A stretch of 64,000 nucleotides of DNA from an uncultured Flavobacteriaceae bacterium (GCA_947500445.1 CANMSB010000025.1:1-64000), one strand, 5' to 3'. Shown: positions 47,734 to 58,031, counted from the stretch's first letter. Notes: generated by a model not told the origin, from the sequence alone. Translations and numbers: made by a program.

Positions 47734-48059
47734 ATTGCAGATAAACAGGTGGGCATTGGAGATAAACAATGAAAAGGATCGGCGGGAGAAACGGGCCGGT
47801 AACGGAATTAGGTTTATGGTCTTGTTTTTGTAGAAAATTTTCCTGTATGGATTTCGGTAATATCGGTCTTATTATCATTTCAAAGTAAAAATGGTATCAG
47901 GAGATGCCCTTGGTATTGCCATCTTTTAAAAGGAATCCGTTCCTTCACGATTACTATGGTCCGGGGACATTTCCGTTTAGCTGGCAATCCCTTCGGGCCA
48001 TCGCTTTTTTAATACAAAAAAAAGGGCTGGAAAGGATTTTCATTTCAACTATAAAATCC
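47734..48059. other. Intergenic stretch before atpD
   Basis: This 326-base stretch holds one solo end of the dispersed repeat family at 47877-47898 (CATTTCAAAGTAAAAATGGT then AT) and then the atpD promoter region. No convincing small gene is visible. Confidence 0.45.
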
Positions 48060-48067
48060 TATCTTTG
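48060..48067 (+). promoter_or_regulatory. -7 promoter box of atpD-atpC
   Basis: TATCTTTG is an exact TAnnTTTG box, 65 bases before the atpD ATG. A TTTC near 48037 lies at about the spacing of a -33 box. Confidence 0.55.
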
Positions 48068-48114
48068 CAGCCTGAAAAACAGAGGTGTTTTTCCGCAATC
48101 GTAGTCTTAAGTAA

Positions 48115-49641
<1,527 letters not shown>

Positions 49642-49698
49642 TATGTTTTGCGAATACGGTAGCCCGTAGCGCATACGAATTACTCAATACCCTATATT

Positions 49699-49977
49699 AT
49701 GTATCTAGAAATCGTATCTCCAGAAGCTACGTTGTTCGCAGGCGAGGTTACTTCTGTAACCGTACCGGGTGTGAACGGGGAGTTTCAAATGTTGACCGAC
49801 CACGCCCCTATCGTTTCCTTATTGCAGGCAGGCGATGTGAAGGTGGACGGAAATATCGATATCGATGAGGCCTATGCTTCACGGTTTAGTAAAACCGACG
49901 ATGGTAAAACCGTTTTGGCCATTACCAGTGGAACGATAGAAATGAAAGATAACAGGGTTATCGTGTTGGCGGATTAG
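49699..49977 (+). CDS. atpC: F1 ATP synthase subunit epsilon
   Basis: The protein has 92 residues and holds only the N-terminal beta-sandwich of epsilon (MYLEIVSPEATLFAGEVTSV, GVNGEFQMLTDHAPIVSLLQ). The C-terminal helical hairpin that blocks ATP hydrolysis in other bacteria is absent, which is common in Bacteroidota. It lies 57 bases after atpD and ends at a strong terminator. It sits in the central stalk of F1. Confidence 0.96.
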   Translation: MYLEIVSPEATLFAGEVTSVTVPGVNGEFQMLTDHAPIVSLLQAGDVKVDGNIDIDEAYASRFSKTDDGKTVLAITSGTIEMKDNRVIVLAD

Positions 49978-50003
49978 CCTTTATCCCGATTCAAAAATTT
50001 GTG

Positions 50004-50035
50004 AAATGCCATACGGCTCCCGTATGGCATTTTTT
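50004..50035 (+). terminator. Rho-independent terminator of atpDC
   Basis: AAATGCCATACGG (50004-50016) and CCGTATGGCATTT pair perfectly around CTC, followed by T residues. It ends eleven bases before the next start codon. Confidence 0.92.
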
Positions 50036-50045
50036 ATGACGTTTT

Positions 50046-50558
50046 ATGAAGAAAAACATCATCATATCCGAAGGGAACCGATCTTTGTGGCAACTCTTGA
50101 TTGCTGCAACTTGTTATACGATGGCCATACTCTTTTTCTATCAGTTTTTCAGTAAGGTCGATTTATTTGCCCCATCAAAAAAAGTAAAAAGTGCGGTAAG
50201 TGTCTTAGAAGTCGCGCTATTTCTTTTAGTAGGTGGAATTGGATTTTCAATGGTAAGGGATATTCATTTTGATTTTAAAAAGGGCTGTTATAAAGAGGTT
50301 TTTGGGGTTGGGCCTTTTAAATTTGGTAAGTGGAAAGCTTTTAAAGCGTTGAAGTATGTAGCGGTATTTAAAAACAATAAGGGGGAGTTTGAGGTAAACC
50401 TTTGGTACGACCACAATAAACATTTTAACATTATGCTGTTTGCGAATGGTGATGAAGCGATGAAAGATGCAAAAACCTTTGCAAAACAGTTGGGGATAAA
50501 ATTATATGATGCCCGTGTGGCCAATAAAGGGAAATGGATTGAAGATGTAAGGGAATAG
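50046..50558 (+). CDS. Small membrane protein with cytoplasmic beta domain, unknown function
   Basis: The protein has 170 residues. Two membrane helices lie at about 14-34 and 49-70. They are followed by a soluble domain of about 95 residues with alternating strands (IHFDFKKGCYKEVFGVGPFK, YVAVFKNNKGEFEVNLWYDH) that looks like a PH-like or bacterial TM-PH fold. No catalytic motif is visible. It begins eleven bases after the atpC terminator, with no link to ATP synthase beyond position. Confidence 0.7.
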   Translation: MKKNIIISEGNRSLWQLLIAATCYTMAILFFYQFFSKVDLFAPSKKVKSAVSVLEVALFLLVGGIGFSMVRDIHFDFKKGCYKEVFGVGPFKFGKWKAFKALKYVAVFKNNKGEFEVNLWYDHNKHFNIMLFANGDEAMKDAKTFAKQLGIKLYDARVANKGKWIEDVRE

Positions 50559-50838
50559 GATGTGCCCCAATACTACTTAAATCAAGATATGATCACAAAC
50601 GTGATTTCATTACGTATTCGGCAATATTTCGCCTAACCTAAAAAAGGGAATGCTTCCAAAACTTTTATCGTTTTCATTTCAATGGTTTTTAGTGCCTTAA
50701 AAGGCTCTAATTATTAAATGGGGCCATCTAATTTGCTTTCTATTTGTAGTAGGGTGAAACCTTAATCAGTTGTTACCTTGTAAATAGCCTTTCCGCACAA
50801 GGGAAAAGGCATAATAGCCCACCAAGCCAATACCGAAT
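50559..50838. other. Intergenic stretch, nothing recognised
   Basis: These 280 bases are AT-rich and contain a short inverted stretch (AGTGCCTTAAAAGGCTCT near 50690). I see no gene or clear promoter. Confidence 0.35.
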
Positions 50839-51420
50839 ATGAGACGCTCCCTGATTTTTTTTATCCTCTTCTTAGTAGCTTGCCTAGCGTTGAAGGCGCA
50901 AGACCCTTTGCCCTATAAAAATCAGGTAAGTACCAATCTATTGCTGCCCCTTTTTGGCAGTGCAGATGTTGCTTATGAACGTACTTTGGGTGGAAAGTTC
51001 GCTGTTGGATTGGGCGCCGCTGTTTATGGGGAACCCTTTGAGAACCTCACCATAGACGATTCCTATCGAGGCGGGTCCTTGCGCACCAAAAACGAAATAA
51101 TGCCCTTTGCCCGTATTTATTTTAACGGAAATCAAAAAAAGAGCCATTTTTTGGAAGTCTTAGGTTCTTTCAGCAGGGTAGACGAAAGTGGTCGGTTAAT
51201 ACGTTCGGTCAACGAAGAGGGCAATGGGGTTTACGATATCGGTGTGCGTTCGTATACCAGAGGTGGTTTGGGCATGGGGTATGGCTATCGTTTTCTTTTG
51301 GTTGACGATAAGCTGGTGCTGGAAGCGCAGCTGGGCTTGCGCACGAACTTCGATGTTAACTTTATTGTTTTGAATGCGGCGTTGGTCAGAACAGGGATCA
51401 AAATCGGCTATCGCTTTTAA
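50839..51420 (+). CDS. Small outer-membrane beta-barrel-like protein
   Basis: The protein has 193 residues. A signal peptide (MRRSLIFFILFLVACLALKAQ) is followed by strands of alternating hydrophobicity (STNLLLPLFGSADVAYERTL, GKFAVGLGAAVYGE, MPFARIYFNG, KKSHFLEVLGSFS) and it ends RTGIKIGYRF with a terminal Phe, as in outer-membrane barrels. The size suits an eight-strand barrel. It resembles the unnamed DUF3575-like barrels of Bacteroidota only in general form. The lipoprotein gene follows by ten bases, so the two likely act together at the outer membrane. Confidence 0.75.
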   Translation: MRRSLIFFILFLVACLALKAQDPLPYKNQVSTNLLLPLFGSADVAYERTLGGKFAVGLGAAVYGEPFENLTIDDSYRGGSLRTKNEIMPFARIYFNGNQKKSHFLEVLGSFSRVDESGRLIRSVNEEGNGVYDIGVRSYTRGGLGMGYGYRFLLVDDKLVLEAQLGLRTNFDVNFIVLNAALVRTGIKIGYRF

Positions 51421-51430
51421 GGAATTTACA

Positions 51431-51991
51431 ATGAAAAAAATAGTTATCTGCCTTATCATGGGCATCGTGTTGATCGGGTGTTATTCCAGTGACGATTATT
51501 ACGATCGAACGGTCCGATTGCAAGTACGGGACGTTATTACCTTTACCAACGATAAAGAGTATCAGGTCGGTGATACGCTGAGGTTTGAAGTCGCTTTTAG
51601 CAGATACTTGAACGAGGATGGTTTTTCCAGTCCGTTGGATGTTTTTGAAACGACCGGCGCCGAAGCGTTCTCCTATGGTTTTGACCTCTACCAATATTCT
51701 GACTTTTCAAAACGATTTGAACCGATTTTTTTAGATTCCGAGTTGGTCATAGGTTCAAAAGGCGAAGGGTCGTATTACTTTGGAAATGGAGTGGTGGCCG
51801 AATTGAACGAAACTCGGGACACCTATGTTTCAGAAGTAGGTGTTGTTCTTGTGGAGTCAGGAACCTTTCAGCTCGATTTTGACTTTCTCTACTTTACCTC
51901 TCCTTTTAACGAGAATTCGGTAATAGTGTCCATTGAATATGTGAGACCAAGTGACGGTACCCTCGATTTGGAGTTTTCCGTAGTCGAATAG
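51431..51991 (+). CDS. Lipoprotein of unknown function
   Basis: I chose the ATG at 51431 because it starts the lipoprotein signal MKKIVICLIMGIVLIGC (Cys17); a frame from 51374 would overlap the preceding gene with no match. The 186-residue product is acidic after Cys17 (YSSDDYYD) and beta-rich, with no recognised domain. It is placed ten bases behind the barrel gene, so they are probably one operon. It should be anchored in the outer or inner membrane. Function is unknown. Confidence 0.75.
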   Translation: MKKIVICLIMGIVLIGCYSSDDYYDRTVRLQVRDVITFTNDKEYQVGDTLRFEVAFSRYLNEDGFSSPLDVFETTGAEAFSYGFDLYQYSDFSKRFEPIFLDSELVIGSKGEGSYYFGNGVVAELNETRDTYVSEVGVVLVESGTFQLDFDFLYFTSPFNENSVIVSIEYVRPSDGTLDLEFSVVE

Positions 51992-52006
51992 GTCATTTTA
52001 TATCGG

Positions 52007-52028
52007 TCCGGTGAGGGGCTTTACCGGA
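52007..52028. promoter_or_regulatory. Inverted repeat upstream of bioF
   Basis: TCCGGT (52007-52012) and ACCGGA (52023-52028) flank GAGGGGCTTT. It ends eight bases before the bioF -7 box, so it could be an operator or a weak terminator of the lipoprotein gene. It does not resemble the known BirA operator. Confidence 0.35.
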
Positions 52029-52035
52029 AAGGGAC

Positions 52036-52043
52036 TATTTTTG
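52036..52043 (+). promoter_or_regulatory. -7 promoter box placed for a leaderless bioF transcript
   Basis: TATTTTTG ends four bases before the bioF ATG, exactly the same box and spacing as at glyS (16817-16824). The transcript would begin at or beside the start codon. Confidence 0.5.
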
Positions 52044-52047
52044 GTAC

Positions 52048-53214
52048 ATGGTCAAGTTTCCTGAAAAACTCTCCAAAAAAATAGCGTTACGATCAAAGGC
52101 AAAGATGCTTCGGAAGCTTGCGGAAACTGGTAAAAACGTAGATTTTTTTTCCAATGATTATTTGGGTTTTTCCAAAATGCCCGAATTGGCGGAGAGCACG
52201 AAAGCGCTTCTCCATGATTTAAAGGAAAACGACAACGGCGCTACTGGATCGCGATTGTTGTCCGGAAACCATGCGCTGTACGGGCTACTGGAGAACGAAC
52301 TAACAACCTTTCACAACTGCGAAGCGGCTTTGGTATTCAACTCTGGGTACGATGCCAACCTTGGATTCTTTTCCTCGGTTCCGCAGCGTGGCGATATCGT
52401 TTTGTTCGATGAGTTTGTCCACGCCAGTATCCGCGACGGCATTCGTATGGGAAATGCCAAAAGCTATAAGTTTATACACAATGATATCGATAGTCTAATA
52501 GAGGTCCTAAAGAGAGCCCGGAAAAGTGCGTTCCACGAAACGGAGGTGTATGTAGTTACCGAATCGGTCTTTTCTATGGATGGCGATTCGCCAGATATTT
52601 CGGCCTTGGTAAAGTGCTGCGAAGCCAATAACTGTAGATTGGTAGTGGACGAAGCGCATGCCGTAGGCGTTTTTGGTGATGCCGGCGAGGGTCTGGTACA
52701 GCAAAGCCGATCGCAAGCAAAGGTGTTTGCCCGTATCATTACCTTTGGTAAAGCATTGGGCAGCCATGGTGCAGCAGTTTTGGGTAGCAAGGAGCTTATC
52801 GATTATTTAGTCAATTTTGCGCGGAGCTTTATCTATACTACGGGCCTACCACCGCATACCGTTGCCACCGTTTTGGCGGCGTACCGGTTGTTGTGTGGTG
52901 ATTTGGGAGCGGGGTTTCGGAAACGATTGCAAGAGCGAATTGCCTTTTTCGGAAAAGAACGGGACCGTTTGGGGTTGCAAGGGATATTCGTAACTAGCAC
53001 TTCCGCAATTCAAAGCGCGATCATACCCGGTACCATAGCGGTAAAGCAAGTGGCGGGCGCAATGGGGGACGCCGGAATCGATGTTATGCCCATTTTGGCA
53101 CCTACGGTACCACAGGGCTGGGAACGCCTGCGGTTCTGCCTGCATGCCTATAATTCCGAGACCGAAATTGCCAAGGCCTTATTACTGCTGTCCGAATTCA
53201 AAAACGCCGTATGA
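52048..53214 (+). CDS. bioF: 8-amino-7-oxononanoate synthase
   Basis: The 388-residue length is standard for this PLP enzyme, which joins pimeloyl thioester and alanine in biotin synthesis. Family features include NDYLGFSKMPEL, GATGSRLLSGNHALYGLLEN, the PLP-ring segment VVDEAHAVGVFGDAGEG and the PLP lysine in IITFGKALGSHGAAV. A related 2-amino-3-ketobutyrate ligase is possible from sequence alone, but bioD lies two genes on. Its end overlaps the DUF2007 gene start by four bases (ATGA), so bioF, DUF2007 and bioD form one operon. Confidence 0.95.
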   Translation: MVKFPEKLSKKIALRSKAKMLRKLAETGKNVDFFSNDYLGFSKMPELAESTKALLHDLKENDNGATGSRLLSGNHALYGLLENELTTFHNCEAALVFNSGYDANLGFFSSVPQRGDIVLFDEFVHASIRDGIRMGNAKSYKFIHNDIDSLIEVLKRARKSAFHETEVYVVTESVFSMDGDSPDISALVKCCEANNCRLVVDEAHAVGVFGDAGEGLVQQSRSQAKVFARIITFGKALGSHGAAVLGSKELIDYLVNFARSFIYTTGLPPHTVATVLAAYRLLCGDLGAGFRKRLQERIAFFGKERDRLGLQGIFVTSTSAIQSAIIPGTIAVKQVAGAMGDAGIDVMPILAPTVPQGWERLRFCLHAYNSETEIAKALLLLSEFKNAV

Positions 53215-53594
53215 ACAATACCTTTTTTACCATTGCTTCCTTTGAGTTCGCTTCCGATGTACAGATCGTTAAGGCAAAATTGGAGTCGGAAGGGATACAG
53301 GTGTTTCTCAGGGACGAGAATACCGTTAATTCGGATCCGTTGATCAGTACCGCCATCGGCGGAATAAAACTGCAGGTGTACACCAATGAAAAGGACAGGG
53401 CCCTGGCCATTTACAATGAGGTTCGTGCCTATGCCCAAGATGATGATGGGCTTCCGATCCGATGTCCCAATTGCAAAGCTGAAAAGTCTGAAATTTATTA
53501 TGGAAGGAAGGGTATTTTTTACAAACTGTTCCCCTTTTTCGAAAAAAGAAAATACAAATGCCTAAATTGTGGCATGATTACAAAACCGGAATAA
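53211..53594 (+). CDS. DUF2007 domain protein with C-terminal zinc ribbon
   Basis: The protein has 127 residues. Residues 1-72 are DUF2007, a ferredoxin-like signal-transducing fold (FFTIASFEFASDVQIVKAKL, LQVYTNEKDRALAIY). The tail holds four cysteines as CPNC and CLNC (about 84-121), a likely zinc ribbon, with the basic linker FFEKRKYK. It overlaps the end of bioF by four bases and precedes bioD by one base, so it is co-translated with biotin enzymes. It is often seen between biotin or amino-acid genes, but no role in biotin synthesis is established. Confidence 0.88.
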   Translation: MNNTFFTIASFEFASDVQIVKAKLESEGIQVFLRDENTVNSDPLISTAIGGIKLQVYTNEKDRALAIYNEVRAYAQDDDGLPIRCPNCKAEKSEIYYGRKGIFYKLFPFFEKRKYKCLNCGMITKPE

Positions 53595-53595
53595 C

Positions 53596-54213
53596 ATGCA
53601 GCGAATTTTTGTTACAGGAATCTCTACCGATGTCGGTAAAACCATTGCTTCTGCCATAATTACCGAGGCCTTGGAGGCCGATTATTGGAAGCCCATACAG
53701 GCGGGGGAGCTCGATAATTCGGACAGCCATAAAGTGGCCGGTCTCCTTTCGAACGATACATCCGAAATACACAAAAGTGCCTATGCCCTTACGTCCCCTA
53801 TGAGTCCGCATGCAGCAGCGGAAATCGACGGGATTACCATCGATGTGAACCAATTGCGCGAGCCCGAAACGGAAAACCATTTGGTAATCGAGGGCGCGGG
53901 CGGCCTTTTGGTGCCATTGAATGCGGAGGATACGATATTGGACATTATTATGCCCAATTACAAAGTAGTGGTAGTGTCAAGGCATTATTTGGGGAGTATC
54001 AACCACACCTTGCTCACGGTAAAATGGTTAAAAACGAAGGGGTACGATGTTTCACTTATTTTTAGCGGCAACGCCAACCCACATACCGAACAGATCATCC
54101 TTCATAAAACGGGTGTTTCGTTGATCGGTAGGATCGATGAGGAACCCACTTTCGATAAAACTACGGTAAGCAAATATGCGGACCGGTTCCGCAATGTGTT
54201 ACAGACCCTCTAG
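53596..54213 (+). CDS. bioD: ATP-dependent dethiobiotin synthetase
   Basis: The protein has 205 residues, the usual size. The P-loop is GISTDVGKTIASAII at about 7-21. KPIQAG at about 32 binds diaminopelargonate, and VIEGAGGLLVPLN at about 97-109 is the second family block. It closes the ureido ring with CO2 and ATP in biotin synthesis. It starts one base after the DUF2007 stop. Its 3' end overlaps the convergent glycosyltransferase gene by 15 bases, and this junction is where the AT-richer block begins. Confidence 0.96.
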   Translation: MQRIFVTGISTDVGKTIASAIITEALEADYWKPIQAGELDNSDSHKVAGLLSNDTSEIHKSAYALTSPMSPHAAAEIDGITIDVNQLREPETENHLVIEGAGGLLVPLNAEDTILDIIMPNYKVVVVSRHYLGSINHTLLTVKWLKTKGYDVSLIFSGNANPHTEQIILHKTGVSLIGRIDEEPTFDKTTVSKYADRFRNVLQTL

Positions 54214-55692
54214 CCGTTTATAGATGGTAGCTTTTTCAATTGTATCCAATACCTGGTAGTTTAAGCGTAAATAAGTATTGATGTATTCATTGGGAAGAAG
54301 TTGTTTGGGGTCAAAAATAGATTTTCCCGAACGCGTAACAACAATTTTAGGCTTTATGTTTTCCATAATGTAACGTAATTCTTGCATTTTGGTCTTTCTA
54401 GGGTTTTCGTAAGCGGCAAACATCTCATCTTTACAAATATTACTGGGATGCGTTGAGGCCTTAGTGGGAGGAGTCGCGCCTAAAGCTAAATAACCGATAT
54501 GATATTCTGTAAACAAGATATTATCGGTATCTATGTTGTTTTTCAAAAGATATTTTGGAACGGTAATCCCTTCACCATTAAAAAAACTTCCTGTCCTTAG
54601 CTTGTGTTGAAATATAGAAAGGTACTCGTTATAAGCCTCTAATGGGCTTAGTAAAATAAGGACGATATAAATTTTTAGGGGGATTTTCTTGAACAGAGCT
54701 ATTTTGCTTAAACAGATACTGACCAGTATTACTAAAAGTGGATATAGTTGAATAAGGTAATGACTGTTTATCCTACCCGCTTTATAGAAAGAGTATAGCA
54801 CTCCAATTAAAGCTATTATAATAAGTTGGGTAGTCTTATTATGGAAATCCAGTAATTTTAACTTACTCGATACAAAAAAGAAAATGGATAAAATTATAAA
54901 TGTAGGCGCCAGTTTTAAAGGAGCGTATCTTCTCGCTTCCGCATAGTCCAGTGGAGCGACTATGACCGAATTCCACCAAAGTTTTGAAAGACCTTCTAAA
55001 TGATAGGGTAGATATGAAAAAAATATAACCGTCAAAATTGCGATGCCATAGCACAGAATATTGGCAATTCCTTGGTTAACATTTTTTTGGACATAAACGT
55101 AATAATAAATCAGATATAGCCCAACCAATAATACGGAATAGGCCAGATTCAGTTTTACCATTAAAGCGGCACCCAAAAGAAACCCAGAAAATAAATAATA
55201 ACCAATAGAACGATATTTAGCAATCACATAGATGCCGGGCATAAATAGCGCCATTGCTATGTGTTCTGACATTACACCTTGTATGCTTCCGAACAAACTC
55301 TGCAACAAGACACAAACAATAGCGCTATAAAAAGCAATTTTTTTATTGGTAAAAGTTGCGCCCAGCTTAAAAGTGTAAAAAGATGAAAGAGCTACAAGAA
55401 GCGTCCCTGCCAAACGAATCATTAGAATACTTTTTTTGAATATTGCGAGCACTACAGTAAAAAAAAGAAATGTAAGGGGAGGTTTTACATCCCATAATTC
55501 GGTATAAGGAAGGTTACCTTCTACCCAAGATTGTCCTATTAGTATAAAAGTACTCTCATCGCGATCGATATAATCCCTGAAAAAGAAAGGAAGGCGAATA
55601 AAAAGCGAAATTGCAAATAGAACTAAGAGGATACTTTTGGTTGTCAGATTTGAAATAACGTATGCGATATGGCCATTTGATTTAAAGTTCAT
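54199..55692 (-). CDS. Integral-membrane glycosyltransferase, GT39/ArnT-like
   Basis: The protein has 497 residues and about eleven membrane helices. The first periplasmic loop carries the acidic motif RDYIDRDESTFILIGQSWVE and then LWDVKPPLTFLFF, the pattern of PMT_2/GT39 and ArnT enzymes that use polyprenyl-phosphate sugars. A C-terminal soluble part of about 110 residues follows. The acceptor is unknown (lipid A, glycan or protein). The next gene downstream in the same direction is a GT2 polyprenyl-phosphate sugar synthase type, seven bases away, which would make its donor. Base use is visibly AT-richer than the neighbouring bio genes. Confidence 0.88.
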   Translation of the reverse strand: MNFKSNGHIAYVISNLTTKSILLVLFAISLFIRLPFFFRDYIDRDESTFILIGQSWVEGNLPYTELWDVKPPLTFLFFTVVLAIFKKSILMIRLAGTLLVALSSFYTFKLGATFTNKKIAFYSAIVCVLLQSLFGSIQGVMSEHIAMALFMPGIYVIAKYRSIGYYLFSGFLLGAALMVKLNLAYSVLLVGLYLIYYYVYVQKNVNQGIANILCYGIAILTVIFFSYLPYHLEGLSKLWWNSVIVAPLDYAEARRYAPLKLAPTFIILSIFFFVSSKLKLLDFHNKTTQLIIIALIGVLYSFYKAGRINSHYLIQLYPLLVILVSICLSKIALFKKIPLKIYIVLILLSPLEAYNEYLSIFQHKLRTGSFFNGEGITVPKYLLKNNIDTDNILFTEYHIGYLALGATPPTKASTHPSNICKDEMFAAYENPRKTKMQELRYIMENIKPKIVVTRSGKSIFDPKQLLPNEYINTYLRLNYQVLDTIEKATIYKRLEGL

Positions 55693-55698
55693 TGTGCT

Positions 55699-56484
55699 CT
55701 AGTAAAAAGTATGGGATACATTTTTAACTTTGCTTGTTAAGGAAATTTCTTTTTTATGTTTCTTTCGAATTAGGTACAAGTCGCGCCAAAGTTTAAAAAA
55801 GTAGGTTGTCTTAACTTTTGATTCTTCCTTATCGACCCACTTCTTTACCGGTATTTCCTCCATCATCTTTAAGGCATCTTTTTTACCGTACTTGCAAATC
55901 AGCCTACTGAAAAGTTCAACATCAAACAACCATTTTGAAATAAAAGGTTCATGAAAAAGAGCTTGGGCAAGCTCTTCCTTAAAAAGTTTACATCCACATT
56001 GAGTATCATATACTGGAATTCTTAAAATGCCGGAAATTACTGTAGCTACTATTCTTCCTATTAAAAACCGCGAAAACTTGCGTTCAACTGTAGCGCCAAT
56101 TCTGAGTATCCTAGATGCAAAAACAAAAGATTTTGGTTTAGTCAAAGAGGTGAGATAAGAGTAGCATTCATCAAGTGATACCGATAAATCTGCATCTAAG
56201 TAAGAATAGCAGTCGGCTTTTCCGAGAAGCTTGCAATGTAGAATCCCACGTCTTACCGAAGCTCCCTTCCCTTGATTGTTTTCGTTTGAAATTACAATGA
56301 CTTGTTTCGGGAAGCACTTTTGGATATCTAGCAGTTTTTCTAGAGTGCCATCGGTCGAACCATCATTTACAAAACATAAATGGACTGTCTGTTTTGTTTT
56401 TAAAAAGGACTTATACTCTTGAGATGGAATTCTATTGTACTCATTGAAACAGGGCACTATAATGGAAAGCTCAAATTTTATCAT
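55699..56484 (-). CDS. GT2 family glycosyltransferase, polyprenyl-phosphate sugar synthase type
   Basis: From the ATG at 56484 the protein has 261 residues and starts MIKFELSIIVPCFNEYNRIP, the GT-A fold opening; an in-frame ATG at 56517 adds eleven residues. The metal-binding motif is SYLDADLSVS at about 98, and FASRILRIGATVERKFSRFLIG and VYDTQCGCKLFK are typical of Dpm1/Alg5-like enzymes that load a sugar on polyprenyl phosphate. A C-terminal basic tail replaces the membrane helices of some relatives. It pairs with the GT39-like enzyme downstream, and both lie in the AT-richer block. Confidence 0.87.
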   Translation of the reverse strand: MIKFELSIIVPCFNEYNRIPSQEYKSFLKTKQTVHLCFVNDGSTDGTLEKLLDIQKCFPKQVIVISNENNQGKGASVRRGILHCKLLGKADCYSYLDADLSVSLDECYSYLTSLTKPKSFVFASRILRIGATVERKFSRFLIGRIVATVISGILRIPVYDTQCGCKLFKEELAQALFHEPFISKWLFDVELFSRLICKYGKKDALKMMEEIPVKKWVDKEESKVKTTYFFKLWRDLYLIRKKHKKEISLTSKVKNVSHTFY

Positions 56485-56717
56485 TCGTACACGCTCAGTC
56501 GGGAACACTATTTTCACATCTAAGGTACAAATTCGTTGCTGATAGCATTCGAAAATCGTATGATAAAAATATTATAATTTCTTTCTGATAACTATTGAGG
56601 CATTCGCAATAATAGTGGTAAGAAAATTGATATTTTTTCTGGAGGCTTATACCAATAGGATAATTTTATGTTAGATACTAGGGCCGTACCTTTGTATAAT
56701 TCAAGTTTTAATAGAAG
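56485..56717. other. AT-rich intergenic stretch before the GT2 gene
   Basis: This is the probable promoter region of the two glycosyltransferase genes (minus strand). It contains TTATACCAATAGGATAA near 56648, similar to the ATACCAATAGGTATAA at 18418. No gene is visible. Confidence 0.4.
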
Positions 56718-56755
56718 AGCCCTAGCGTTTTGATTTTAATCAAAACGCTAGGGCT
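56718..56755 (-). terminator. Strong hairpin after the crystallin-like gene
   Basis: AGCCCTAGCGTTTTGAT (56718-56734) and ATCAAAACGCTAGGGCT (56739-56755) pair perfectly over 17 bases around a short loop. Only a weak T-rich tract follows on either strand. It lies 38 bases beyond the stop of the lipoprotein gene. Confidence 0.7.
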
Positions 56756-56792
56756 ATCTTATTCTTAATCTAAAAACAATCTTTAAAATAGG

Positions 56793-57497
56793 TTATTTCC
56801 ATTCTGCCTCGCTAATTCGATCATTCCAATTCCCACAGCATCCCGGGTACCGTACACTTTTTAATCTTCTATATCCTACGGCATATCCATTGTTTTCGGT
56901 TAGATCTGCTAGAACTAAATATCTCCTACTCGATAGGGAAACACTAGAATCCCAAGAAGCATCATTATAAAACCATGCGATTCCATTTTGAACTTTAATC
57001 GAAGATGCCCTATCGTTCCAAGTGCCACCAGAAGGATGGCTAACTAATCCTATACGTTCATCAGAACTATTAAACGCTTCATAAATGTATAATTTGTTTC
57101 CCTTGTAGTAACTATCCTCATAGACCACAGCAAGCCCATTGACTGATTTTTCGGTAGAAATAAGACCGTCTTTTACTAGTTTGGATTCAAATTTTTGGTA
57201 AGACTTTACACTTTCAAAAAGTTTCACGGTTTTACCGCCATCGTAAAAAGTAACTAAATTAGGTAGTGATAGTATTTCTTTAAGTTCTAATTCTGCGTCA
57301 CTTGATAAAGCGATTTGAGTTTCAGGATTTACCTCATAATCTTGTCCTTTGAAGGAGTAATAGAGGATGTCTGTTTCTTGGACGCTTAATTCTTGTTGTT
57401 GGTTTTCTAATGAATTCTCTTGTTCTAATGGTGAAGTTTGTTCTTTTGAACAGGAAACTAAAATAAGAGTGATACTAAAAAAAAATACTTTTTTCAT
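56793..57497 (-). CDS. Lipoprotein with a beta/gamma-crystallin-like domain
   Basis: The protein has 234 residues. The lipobox ILVSC has Cys16. After an acidic linker, residues of about 120-234 show the crystallin Greek-key signs: Y-x4-Y-x-G in VYEDSYYKGNKLY (Y126, Y131, G133) and the calcium-site N/D-N/D-x-x-S-S in WNDRASSIKV (N161, D162, S165, S166). A second, weaker key reads FYNDASWDSS and ends WNDRISEAEW. A calcium-binding surface role is likely from these residues. The gene is alone between two hairpins and is AT-richer than the biotin genes around it. Confidence 0.8.
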   Translation of the reverse strand: MKKVFFFSITLILVSCSKEQTSPLEQENSLENQQQELSVQETDILYYSFKGQDYEVNPETQIALSSDAELELKEILSLPNLVTFYDGGKTVKLFESVKSYQKFESKLVKDGLISTEKSVNGLAVVYEDSYYKGNKLYIYEAFNSSDERIGLVSHPSGGTWNDRASSIKVQNGIAWFYNDASWDSSVSLSSRRYLVLADLTENNGYAVGYRRLKSVRYPGCCGNWNDRISEAEWK

Positions 57498-57541
57498 GGT
57501 GATTTATTTATTGTTCAAGTAAAAATAGAAAAGACCTTCAT

Positions 57542-57574
57542 TTATTACAAGTAATAAACTTATAATTTATAAGT
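57542..57574. promoter_or_regulatory. Two adjacent perfect palindromes upstream of the crystallin-like gene
   Basis: TTATTAC-AA-GTAATAA (57542-57557) is directly followed by ACTTATAA-T-TTATAAGT (57558-57574). They lie 45 bases upstream of the start codon at 57497, the place for an operator pair. Confidence 0.5.
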
Positions 57575-58031
57575 AAAATACAGATAAAAGTAAGTTGTTT
57601 CTGGAAAAATAGGCCTCCTTTACCATAAAAAGAATATAGTTTTTTGATAAACCATTAGAAATAAAGAGGTAATCGCACATGGAAGGCTTGATTGCTATTT
57701 TATTCTAATAGAACCCGAAAAGAGAATTATAGAATAATGGTAGAAAATTCTCCCAAGCTTGAAGATAGTTTAGGGGTTTTGATTTGGTTTATGGGAAATA
57801 AAATCTGAAAAACAGAACAGGCCGTTTCGTAATTGACCGGGATAAACACCCTTTTAAAGTTGAAATTTCTTGTAAATGGGTAGACTTGATAGCTGTTAGA
57901 AGGCTTTTCAAATTAAAAAAGATACAATCAAATAGTTAGGAAGTCACTATTGATACCCTATATGTCTTTTTGCAATGAAATCCCCATCTTTGCAAGATAG
58001 ATGAATTCTGGTATTTTAGAAATAAACGGTC
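57575..58031. other. AT-rich intergenic stretch before bioA
   Basis: About 460 bases without a supportable gene. It is AT-rich like the neighbouring block and includes the probable bioA promoter at its right end (CATCTTTG, 57985-57992, one mismatch to TAnnTTTG). Confidence 0.45.

Noticed and set aside
47904-48104. Open frame of 66 codons before atpD
   Set aside because: It covers the atpD promoter box and has no recognisable protein features.
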